A stretch of DNA of 64,000 nt from Apostichopus japonicus (taxonomy: Eukaryota > Echinodermata > Holothuroidea > Aspidochirotida > Stichopodidae). The DNA lies in contig NC_092576.1 of the NCBI RefSeq assembly GCF_037975245.1, positions 940,501 to 1,004,500 on the forward strand, read 5' to 3'. The translations under genes and the position numbers were made by a program. Below the pieces are notes generated by a model. It searched no databases. It was not told the DNA's origin and saw only the letters and a program-made list of their open reading frames with translations. Positions 1-12,700 of the stretch are shown here, piece after piece. Numbering within the stretch: the first letter of the stretch is position 1; each line of letters begins with the position of its first letter.

Positions 1-445
1 CTCCATCTAGAACATCAGTTGCTGTCATTCTCAGATGTCGATACAACTGCAATATGATTTTCATTTTCTCTTCTTTGTTTGTCATTGTAATTGGTCTATA
101 ATTAACGCATTGTAGTTTTCATTTTCAATCAAGAACATCAGATGCTTTCATTCTGAGATTTTCTCAATAACACTTTTATATTGCGCAATAGAACAGTCAG
201 TAACATTTCGATAACGAAGGGAATCATAACTCTCCGTCTAGAAACGTTGTAACAAACCATCAGAATACGGACACTTTCGTGGAGGTAATAATCGAATCTT
301 TAAGTATTCCTATCAGCAAATTGATTACTGGCAGACTATCTTCGTGGCTTACAGAGGAATGGACAAACATTACTCATATCACTGATATTAAACAAGGAAA
401 TGTTGCCTGTCGTGACAAAGATACGACAGCTATCATAGTACAAAG
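1..445. other. Upstream flank of the receptor gene
   Basis: AT-rich DNA with no recognisable coding homology. It should hold part of the promoter or 5' UTR, but I see no convincing TATA box or initiator. Confidence 0.3.
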
Positions 446-788
446 ATGGTTGTCTTTTCATTTCAGTGGTGGACATTTTTCTTCATTTGGGATGTTCATC
501 ACGTCATTGCGGATATAAATCTGGGAAAAACAATAACTACTAATATTCACGATGACCTGATTCTGAACTGTTCTACTGGAGAGGAGGTGGCGAATAGTTC
601 ACTAACATGGTTTCACAATGACGACAGTCTATACGTGAAATCATATCCAATCGATCCAGGAAATAGTGAATTAATACCAACGAATTATTCATTACATATC
701 AGAAACGTCTCTTTGTCGAACGAAGGGAACTATTCATGTGTGGACAGTATTTACCACCTAGTTGTGCAGTATCAGGTAGAAGTAAATG
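446..788 (+). CDS. Receptor exon 1: signal peptide and Ig domain 1
   Basis: Starts at ATG 446 with a hydrophobic, aromatic leader of about 22 residues (MVVFSFQWWTFFFIW then HHVIA), a likely signal peptide. One Ig domain follows, with LILNCS, the core tryptophan in LTWFHN and the closing cysteine in GNYSCVDS. Several N-glycosylation sequons (NCS, NSS, NYS, NVS) support an extracellular position. The donor GTGAGT follows 788 in phase 1. Alternative: TTTCATTTCAG just before 472 could be an acceptor, with the leader encoded upstream. Confidence 0.8.
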
Positions 789-3700
789 GTGAGTTTATGT
801 TAGATTTATTCAGATTAGAAAATTATCTACAGCAATTCACTTGGTTGGCACTTTCATCGATCATCAATAACTCAATCAATTACTAATAATTATTACTATT
901 TAATTTAACAATAACAATCAATCTACTGTTAAAATATCAATTTTAACTATGATGTTATTTTGTATGTTAGATATTACGCATTTGTAATATGTTATACTCC
1001 TTCAACGTACGTAGACTAAGTTAAGGTTCAATCTAGATTATTCTACTAATTATTTGTCTATACCTATATCTATACCTATATATAGATATAGATATATATA
1101 GACATATAGATATATAGACATATAGATATATATGTTTATATTTATATTTATATATATATATGTTTATATTTATATATAGATATCATTTTACCAATGCATA
1201 TAAAGTCCTCCTATCGTTAAATATACGGTTCGCCTTCAGATAACAAACATGTATGTTTATTTCTTGTTTAGTACCTCCAAGACTGTTTTACATTCAAGTT
1301 GGAAGTTATACTTTATCCGATGGAGATTATTTCCGTATCGAGACGAATGAGACGTTGAACGTGTCCTGCCATGTCATTGGCGTTAAGCCTGCCACTGATC
1401 TACAGTGGTTAGTCAATAATGAAAGAATTCAGCCAAGTTACGTCGAAGATGTTTTCGAGGAAGTAGCCAATAATAAAATCTCTAACATCCACTCTACGCT
1501 TCGTTTCCATCCTCCAACTACAAATGGAACTTTATCATGTGTTCGATGTTCAGGTGTTTCCACTAATCAAGAGCACATAAAGGTTCGCTTCTATGACTAC
1601 GGTAAGCCTTTGTTGTTAACGATGCAGAAATCTTAATGGTAACCAAGACATGTCGTTAAAATATTCTCTTTTTTGGGGCGGGGGGAGGGCAAAAATTAAA
1701 AGACTAAGAAATATCGACGGCTTTAATATTATTTTCAATATTCTGTAATTGCTGTGATTTTGATATGACACATCTTATTTTTTTTTATCTTAGCATCAGT
1801 TTATTTGTACAACAAAATCTGACGCATGCACGCATATTTTCACAGAGATTACTGAGATAAACATTAGCCTTAAAAATTTCGTAGTTGCTTTCATTTTTTG
1901 GTTATATAGCACTACTTCCTTATTCATTTCTATCGGAGGCGTGTGTTAAAATAAAATTACAACTTGCGATGTAAGATCAACTGACTTTTATACAGTAATA
2001 AATAAGGTAAGTGGAAAAACATAATAATACCGAACACACTTCTTTTTTTAGTTTATAGTTTCGTCCGTATGTGATATCCAATTTTATTGCACAGGTTGAA
2101 GTATAGATATAATTACAGTTTAAACATTGCAACAGACTACGGTAGTTAAAACATTGTGCTCTAAAGCGTCATTTTCATTTCTGTTGAAAGATTTCACACT
2201 AAAAGTTATGCCGCTAATCCTTTGTTACTTCATTCCATTGATATTCTAGTGACCATGTTTGCCTACTTACATACAATCCTACGTAGCTGAATATGTTATG
2301 TTACATATTTGTTAAATATCTTTACTGAGGTAAGGATCGCATTTTCTGTAGGACTTTTCCATAAAACAAAATCTTATTTTAAATGTGACGTATTTTACCC
2401 GTTTTGTGATCAGTGCCTCCAAGATTATTTCAACTGATGGTTGATGGTATGAACGTCACCGATGGTGAACATTACTTTGTTGAAGAAGGCCAGATGTCAA
2501 ATATCTCCTGCTATGTCATGGAATCAAGACCGTTGAATAATATTCATTGGAGGATTGAAAACATAGAAAATTACCCACCAAGTGTAAAGTTCGACATGAA
2601 GAATGACTCTGCTAACAATATAGTTTTCGATACACAGTCAACACTTCATTTGCATCCAGCATCCGTTAATGGAACCATAACATGTGTTCGAATCGTAGAG
2701 GATATTTTAATTCAAGAAAACATTGGGATCCATCTTCATATTTTTGGTAAGCTTAAACCACTTATCCATTTTGTTGGTTAACATTTGACGAAACTAATGA
2801 GGGGAATTCAATTCATATAACAACAACAAAAAATACCAAGACAAATATCCGACTCTTTTTCTTTCTTTGCTATAATATAATTGAAATAATGCAATCTTAA
2901 CAATCAGGCAAAAAAAAATAAACAGTAAAGTTATTATAAATTTAAGAGACAATGTTAACTGCAAGACTGTTTATACGCTTTTATTTTTTGGTATCACTAT
3001 AGGCCAGATACCAACTAGGCTCACTGTAAACATAATAGTATATACTTTATATACTTTACCCTCAGCTGCCTTGTTATCAAGTATCCTAAGCAATAATAGA
3101 GAGAACATTTCAAACCAGTTACACTTAATTACATTAGTGCCAAGTACTGAGTTTTGTATATTTATAATACTAATTCCAGTCAGTTTTTGTTTCCTTTTCA
3201 GCAAAAGATAAAACACAATTCTCATCTGTAGAAGTCTCAATTGTAGAAAGAACATTACAGATTGCAATCATTAGCACCATTTGTTTCATTTTCGCGTCAA
3301 CTCTCGCGTGTGTACTAAAAAGGGGTAAGTTCATTACAACATTGGGTAAAACACATAGATAACAATTATATTTACAAAAGCTAAATCGAATATTTTAAGT
3401 TCGTAGAGATTTATAAGAAGGACGTAACTACCGTTATATCTACTGATATTTATATTTTATCAAAGAGCTTTGTGTATATTACCGAATTTGAGCTATTATA
3501 AGGGTTTATTTATTATAATCGATGATCAATGCAGTTATAATATGTAAGATAATATTGTTACACAGCCAAAATTTTCCATTTACAGCGCTTTTGAGGAGAA
3601 GAACGTTGACAGTATCGTGAGTGTTTTTTACCATCACATCATATTTCACCATGATAATCCTTCAGGGTATCTTGCCTACTAATTTCAAATTTTGTTATGA

Positions 3701-6700
3701 TACTATCATCGACTAACTCTGTTGCTGTCGATTACCTCCGATATTATTGCCTACCATATTGAATAGAAGGAGTACATAGGAGCGATGTTAATGATGTGTC
3801 TTTTAAATATTGGATGTAGGATAGTTTAGCAATATTTAATTATAACAATTAATGTTATTAACTTTTGCAGAATGATGTAACTTAGTTATTTTAGTACCTG
3901 CAATATATCCACAACTCGAAGAAACAGCTTAGGAAAATGACGTGCTGCTTTTAAAAGAGGCAAATTTATCTACAATTAACTATAAATTCAATGATGTCAT
4001 GTTGTCATAGTTATAATCTCTTTTAGGTTTTTCCCCTTTATGGTCTACTTCTGTTATGAGTGACACACCGTTAAGATAATTTGTATCAATTTCAGAACTG
4101 TAATGCTGAAAGTAAAAGTAATATTTGTACCAAAAAAAAAACAATTAACCACCCTAGTTTAAAATTGTATAACAATTAGGATGTGATACTTTCTTTTGTA
4201 CTCGCGACAATCGTCTTTACTTCTATTTACACAGATCAATGCGTGATGATGACACGTCTCGTGGAAATGACATGACTCTGAATTCACTAGGTGATCTAAG
4301 TTAATAGCTCTCTTGCAATCTTGATCATAGATATAAGAATTTGTAATATGCCACTAACACGATTATATTCACAAGTACGTTGTCCAGCAGCAAACGGAAG
4401 AGATACCAAACAGACAGTACCAAATTAGGAAAATAAAGGAAATTATTTAGTTAAATTTATTGACGTCAGGCACTAGAAATATGTTGTAACTGGTCTCATG
4501 TTATATTTTCTTCTAGCAAGAGATGGCGATCATGAAGATCAAATTTGCGGGTAACATTTTCATTCTTCTCTGATGTTCTTTGACAACGTTTTATTATAAA
4601 ATAAAATTAAGACAATAACGTTTGCTAGCAAACATGTGAACACAGAGACACACAGTTAGTTAACATGTTATATATTTCTTACTTCTATAGTACTGTGGGT
4701 GCCTTACAAAGTGTCCCTCCTGGCTACTCAACCTACATTGTTGCAGATGATGAGGACGGTAAGAAAACATTTACTGATTGTAAAGAAAAGTAACATTTTG
4801 AGGAGACTTTAAGCTACATGCATATTGTGAGCTATTGTTATAGTTTCCTGCAATTCTGCGTAACCATTGATTGTTGAATGCCTCGAATCAAGCGGACTAG
4901 AGAGTACTAAATTAGTTAGAGTAGGTCTTTATGTGATAGTTCAGATTCCATTCTAATCGGGCATAAATCTTTCTTTCCTTCACAAGTTTCGTCCAGTTTC
5001 ATTTTGTGGTTGTGTGTTTTTGTTTGGTTTAACAAATGTAGCAAAGAGTGTGATAAGTCCATGTATCTATTATTATTTCAATCATTCGAAATCAATGCAA
5101 CATGTTAAGGGATTTATATTTTCCTTCAGGTCAGATGAGATAATATTTGTTCTTCTTCTTTTTACTATGACGTTCTTAATAATATTTCTTTAGTATATCA
5201 ACATTACTACATAACACTATCTAAAGCCTACCATCGTAGGAATAAATATAGTAGGTATATATGAGATTTTCTTCTTATTTTATTTATGTTTGCCAGAGGA
5301 GCTTAAGACAGTCGAAACCACACTCAGGTAAAAATATTTTTTGTTTCTCATCATGACCCAAATTCAGGAAACTAATGCCTAAGTTTTACAAATGCTCATG
5401 AGGGTAACAAGCATGACCAAAATAAATACAAAGTTTCATGAGTATCACTATTACTCTAATCATTTGAATTCCCTTAAGCCGATCAAAAGATGTATTAAGA
5501 AAAGCTCACCTATAGATCTTAGTCATTATTGTTAGGATAGACTCGATCATTTTCAAAAATTTAGAAGGGGAAAAAGAGAAACTGAAATAATTGAAAGAAA
5601 AATACACTCGACTTTAAGTTCTTTCGTTTAGCTGTTAAATCAAATAAGCGTCCTATGCAATGTTGTTGAAAAAAACAGTGGAAGAAAGTTCAACCCTACG
5701 GCTGTAGTTAGTACTGTCAAAAAATGTTTTTTTATTGAATATTCGACATTAGCTTCGTGTCGGTTCGATTTAAATTGTACTTACAACTTAATCCGAATAT
5801 GGATGATTTTTAAAGCTATGATTACTGACTTTAAAATGATTTTCAAAACAACACCACAGTTAATAATTTCTAGGGCATTTGAAAAGGAGTATACATTAAA
5901 CTTTAATTCAATCAATCCAGTCGCAGACTTCCAGAAATACCAAATCAAGAGGGAGACGATGGCGAATACGGTCAGTGGTTATAAATACGATGTATTCTTT
6001 AAGTTTACTTTTGGTCAATTTTCCAATTTAATAATTCTTTATGTTTTCCAGGAACGAACCCTTTCCACTTTTTTTAAATCACAAATCCAAACTTCTCTCA
6101 ACCGAAAGCAGAAACTCGGCTATCATCGTCATAATGAACATGTGCGGTATGAATATTTATGATAAACAAGTGACCTAAAGCCTAATAATTTCTTAAGGAG
6201 TCATCAGGGTATGCTTGATTTTTATTATAATGTACAATGTGATGTAATATATTTGCTTTCTTGGCTTAAACAAAATTATCATACAATATATCGTTAATGT
6301 AACTATGATTTTGCCAGATTGTAATTGAAAAACTTAGGTTGGGCAATATAAAGTTATTACCATGTAACGGCATAGAGTACGTAGTAATCAATCATAAGTA
6401 GCTTATGATGTAATCAGTAATTCAAAGAGTCTATGTTGTGTATGAAGGAATTATAATGAATACTATCCCACATCCCAAAGCTTAGTACTATCCCTTTGGG
6501 ATCATTATAACCATAGTCAATATATTTGGGGTTAAGCATAGGATATGCAGCTTTGGTTCGCTAGTTGTTATATGTCTCGTTGTGCCGCCCTGTTACGGTC
6601 GGTATTTGAAATATTGATCGACACTTTCTCATTGCGATAGCATATTACTCGGAGACCAAACCAATGGAATCAGGAAGGAGTGTTTATCAACTCCACGACG

Positions 6701-9700
6701 TCTGCGTTCTTATGAGCCTTAAGGTTGGGGAATTATACAAACGTTGGACAGGAATACTTAACTACGACAATAATCGAAGTAAATCCGTAGTTATCACTAC
6801 AGCATCAGGTGAAGCATATAAACTTAACTATTGTGAATTCATTATTATTTACTAAGATCTACACTTTATTCTTTATAACTACATTTTGTTGTCAAATCAT
6901 GCGTTTAATTTCTTCGCATTCAGTATATCATATTATATTTCAATCCTTAAGGGCGCTTGTATATTTTAATAAAGGGTCGGATTGCTCGGATTAGTAGTTC
7001 ATTAAAGCAATGGTTACGTTCATCCTAGTAGAATTTTTCACACCTTCCATGATTTGTACACAGAAATCGACACCTCCTCTAGTGCTCTCCATTGGAACTA
7101 CCATGTACGACGCCTTCTAGAGCTCCCTGAAAATGCCGAGAATATTGTCAGGACGGAGGGTATATACATGGATGGAGGTATGGACGCTTTCAACGCTAAT
7201 CCAGATGACGAATTAATGAATTAATTATTTTAATCAGCCGTTATGTATGTTTACGTCTATTATAAAATTCACCGTGACAGACCAAGTACATATAACTTAG
7301 TCCAACAGTTAAATGAGGGCAGATAGAGTACCTCTCTCTTGCAAGCTTTTTGTCAATTTAACGCTATTTTTGAAAATAACGCTATTTTTTACATTAAGTT
7401 ACAGTAACTGGAGACAGGGAGACGAAGTCTAGAAAGGAATGTAGCTGATAGAAAAGAATGCTTCAAAAATTAGTGTGTAATTATAGAGTTACAAAATACT
7501 TCAATAACTATTTAGTCTTGGAAAACATGCATCGAACAAGAGTTTACATGGTGAAAACATGTTAAACACACACACACACATAATAATAATATTCTTCCAA
7601 TATATTTTCTTATACCGACAAATAACATGAACAAATAGCCCTCTTAATTGCACAGAACAAGTAAAATCACTATAATTAATCACAATCTATAGAAACATGA
7701 CCAACTCAGCACATGTATGTATAAAAAACATTCTCGTGTCTTAAGAAAACTATTCTTATCGGAAAATTTATTTAAAAATCAACTACGCTTTCATAGGCGT
7801 CATGGAATACCTTAACATAGAAACCCTCCAAAAAAATAAATAAAGAAATCAATATTTGTAAATATTATCAACAATAAATCCTTTTTATACCATGATCGTG
7901 TTGCCTTGTGAATTTATGGGTCAATAATTTATCGTGCGGTACTTAGGTCAAATTTACTTGCTGCAAGAGCACATGGTATGCCGAACCTTGCAAGATTTCA
8001 TGGAAGACGGATGCCCAGGTATGAGTTGGACAGAATTGATGGCAAAGAACTCTGTCATGGATTTCCTGAAAGGAATGGATTTAATTCATTCATACGGGGT
8101 AAAGTTACGTGCTACTTTTATTTGTACGTTGTATTTCATATTTATAGACGAATGCTATGATCTTCATAACACATCTCCTGTTTAAAGTTGTCAATTTGTT
8201 TTGTTGGCGTAGAAGGAAACTAATAAGGCACACGTCCAACCCGACCATATATGCAAGACAGTCGGGTCCAAACATATTAGATACACCGTCTGATCAAGTT
8301 TCTGCCCCGCCTGGCCTAGCTAACTTGATCCGCCCTTTGTATTAGCGATTCTGCCGATTTCTGATCTCCCATCAGATATGACCCCGCGGGGTCATGCAAT
8401 TCCATTGGAGTTCCCTGTACCGTATTGTAATGTATACAAAGTTTGCATACAAGAATAATACTAGCAGCGCGTCTGTACAGTATAAGCCTAGCTTACTCAG
8501 TACTAGTATCGCGAAAGGTTTTTTTTTACTCGACAGTTCTTAAAGTTCAATACAAAGTGATGATACTTTGTTAGTTTCACAGTAATTTTTCATTCTTTCA
8601 ATAATAAAGGAGGACTTTCAGCAAAGCATAAATATTCATCAAAGAGAGTGATAGGTCACTCACAAGTCGTTATTAACAAATTACAAAGCAGTTTACAACG
8701 CCGAGATTATGCTGTTTGCTCTTGGAACTGAACTTACAAACACTAGATATATTTATTTATTTAATTCCCGATATCGAATATTTGAATCCGGGCAGATTCC
8801 GGCAGAAACTGTATACTACCGCGAATAGAGAATATCAGAGAAAAATATCATACTGTCGGACTCACTGGCGTAGGAAGGTATTTTTTGTCAAGGGGGGGGG
8901 GGGGGGCTAATGAATGATGAATTGTGATCGCTGACCTGGGGGGCGGGGTTCTAAAAATTTCCAAGGGGAGGGGGCCCTAACTCCCCGTTGGAAAATTTTG
9001 GAACAATTAGAGGCCATCAGATGCTGTTTAGTGCCACAAATGTTTTTCACATTTCCTGATTTACTTTACTAACCTTGCTTGCAGTTGCCAGGCGTGTACG
9101 TGCCATACGTGATATGCATGAACTACGGAGTAGCGGCGATGGTTTATGTACTATGTCAGTATGTATGCCTGACCTACCGTACATGAACAAAACAAACGGA
9201 GTTCTGTACACACTGTAGTGTATAAGCTAGCACAACCTAAACATGCAGCACATTGGTCTGGACGAGGTTTGATCCTGACTTATTTTGACGGTATGCTCAA
9301 ACGCTAGCGAATTTCCGGCGGAGATAGTGATTCCCAATAATCGCAGTACTAAACAGTCTGAACAATGGTGAAAGACTACGTTCTGAATTTCAGGGAAAAA
9401 AAATCAAAACTGAAAGGGGTTTTTACCCTCGACGACTGGGGGGCGGAAGCATACTTCCGCCGCCATGTTTTCAGGTGGGGGTCGGATTAGCATAACCAAC
9501 TTGTTAAAAACATTCGTGACTGAAAAACAGGAAATTCTTTAATACCCTTTACCAAATTATCGTCGATAAAAGTAGCAAGGAAAAATTATCAGTTTCACTT
9601 TTACTTAACCGCAGCTAGTAATTTTATTAATAAAGCTATCTCCAAAAGCAATTATTAGTTTGCATTTACCTGCAATGAAGGTGTACCGACTGTATTTAAA

Positions 9701-12700
9701 TTTCATGTCAAAGCATCAGGAGCCTGAGATGCCAGTTAGTTGTACCAAGGAGGTTCTACAAGGAGAGCCGCCTAGATTGCACAAGCTCCACAATGTATTT
9801 ACACTTCATTGATTCCACACAATAGATCCAAGCATATCGAGCTGGAGATTTGATCTTGTGGTCAGCAGGGAGAAAATCAGGTAATTAACTGTGACAGTCT
9901 GCTACAAGATATGAGGGATATGATATGAGGGGTAGTGATGTCACTGAGCTTGGCTACCTCTTGCCCCAGATTTCATAGCGGCAAAAATTAGCATTATTAC
10001 AATTATTTACTATATGCCATAATCTTTTCTGTTTGTTTATTGTTTTCAAGAGAAACAACCGATTTAATTATTAACTATTCTTATTTTAGCTTCTACATCC
10101 AGGGTTGTCGAGACGTAAAATTCTGGTGACTAGGGCAGGGATCTGCAAATTATACGATTTCTGTCTGTCTGAAGACGTAACAATCATCGTTCGTTTAATT
10201 AAATCAAAGGTAAGGATAAATGTGAATTAACCTCACAAAGGCTCACAATGCCATCAGCGTACATGGATGCGTAAAGTATCCCTCTTAAACTTGAAATGTT
10301 TAAGTAACTGCAAGAGTTTATATTGATTGTTTAGCTACCTTCTGAGGGGAAATATAAAATATTGCTAATTTACTACACTTTCGTCCAGAAGCCTTTTTAT
10401 TTTGTTTCGCTCCCCCCCCCCCTCCGCCCCCCCCCCCCCAAAAAGAATAACAAGAAGATTTGCTGTCTCATCGTGACTGGCCTGTGCAAATCAGAGCACT
10501 ACCTTTCTATATCATTAACAAAAGAATGAATATTAATTTCGATCCTTTCTTATTTTCGGTGTGGATATGAAACAGTCAAATTACAACGAAAATCAACTTC
10601 CTCCGGAATCGATACAACGGAACGAATACTCAAAAGAAAGTGATGCTTGGTCATGTGCAGTTTGTGTTTGGGAAATAATGACAAATGGTAAATTTATAGC
10701 GGTGTACTGATGCATGTGGGTGGAAAATAATTGAACCTTTACAGGTATACAAATTCCCCTTTTCTTTGATTTGATTTTAACTCCACATCCACCTCCTCTT
10801 CCTTTCAGTCGTTATTATTACGGCAATCATTACGAGTATGTATTGCGATTATTATACGAATAATCTCCGAAAGTTTGAATACGACTGTTATAGTCCCATT
10901 CTCACGTATATGCCCCACCCCCCTTGAAGTGAAATAAGTTACGTTTGTAAAGCTGTCTGGTGGTTCTTCCTTTATGGATCAGGAGTTCTATGCTTGGTGT
11001 TAAATTTAAGGTTATATGGGGAAATAACTTCATCAGAATACGTTATGTACTTTCAATGTAACTAAAAATGGGAACTTCGAATTCGTTTAATATCATTGTG
11101 TAGGAAGCATTTTAGTGTTCAGCGTCAGTTAAAAATATGCATTGAAAGGTGCATCTGCTTGATATTTCGAATTTTCTTGATGGTTACAACTTTATATTCC
11201 CAACAATGTTGCTGCCATTTATATATTTTGCAGGCTCCATACCCTGTCAGGGTAGCGGATGGGGGAAGACCAATGCAAGCTACGAAGCACATGATTGTCC
11301 ACAAAATATTGCCGAAATATTAAGGTGAGCATCCTCGTGTATGCAGTTTCCATCTTCTTTTTTTGGAAGGTATTGTAAAAATATTTTCTTTGCCTTGACC
11401 TAGACAGCTACCACCTACTTCGAATGAAATGCTATACGATAGTTATTAGAACCGCACTATGACAACATGATATATTGCATGAAAAGCATGATATGTTTAG
11501 AAAAATCAGATTGTAAAACAGCAGTAAGTTACAAGCTCAGACTATGGAAATACTTCATGAACCTATGATGTTAACATGAGGTAGACAATTCATGCCTTAA
11601 CTAGATATACTAAATTTAACTAGGATCACTTTTAGATTGCTTGTCAACAATCCATTAAACAGAAATATTTCCAATATCCTATCCTACAACTGTTACAAAC
11701 TTAGAATATATTTACTTTTTTGGCTCGTTCGACTTAAGTTTTGTTTGTCAGAATGGGACGGTTTGGTAGTGCCTTTTGGCCGTGACGTTTTGGATCCCGC
11801 ATGGTAGGTCTCGTAAAAAGCACTCATTGTGCATGGGAGGCCTCATAAACTGTGGTGGGGCAAAATGGGTTGAGGATATGTGAAGGTGTATAACTACCTT
11901 CGAGAAAATTTTAGGCGAGATAAGAAAAGGTTATCTTTAAAACTTATTTCCAATAGTCAGTCATACATTAACGTCAGTTGATAAAGTGCCAAAAATCATC
12001 TGTAAAGTTGAAATGCAGAATACTTATCCACTCACACGTGATATAAAACCACGGTTAAAATACAAAAGAAAAAGAAGTATAGATTCATTTTAAAGGTATA
12101 TTACATTAACGGATAAGACGATGTGTCCAGAGAGATAAGGCAGCCAAAAAGTAACACGTAATTCTGCTCATGAAACAGTAAAAATAAATTTAAAATACGC
12201 ACAATAACAAGAGTATATGAGTGAAGCTAATGAACAATTTCAACTTACAAAGCGAAGTTGAAGGGTAAACAAACACGACCTTGCCTTCAGCATTACCAGC
12301 GGCATACTGGGTCACTCTATGGGTTAAACAGGCTTTCTTGGAAATGTTTAGAAATTTGTAAGGAGGAACCAATAGGAAAGGTGAACGTTATAACATTGCA
12401 AATTGATCGGTGACATACGTTGAACAAACGCAAATAGGCCTACATGCAATATGCAGATATCCACATAAAACTTGTATAATTCAGTGACACGTTAAAACCT
12501 AATAAGCCTATCAGTTCACGGTGGTATGCTTCTACTTACATAGCCTTAATAAACTTAAACAAAGCAATGTCATTTACATATGAAGAGAACATATCAGGAG
12601 AACACGTGAGTCTAGACTAGCGGCCAATCGAAAAGTGATAAGCGTTGAAGCTCAGGTGTCGGCAAATATTGTAATGTACAAGGTTTGCATGCGTGCCTCG

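Noticed and set aside
279-518. 79-codon frame before the receptor start
   Set aside because: No recognisable domain, and it overlaps the leader of the Ig frame in a different phase.
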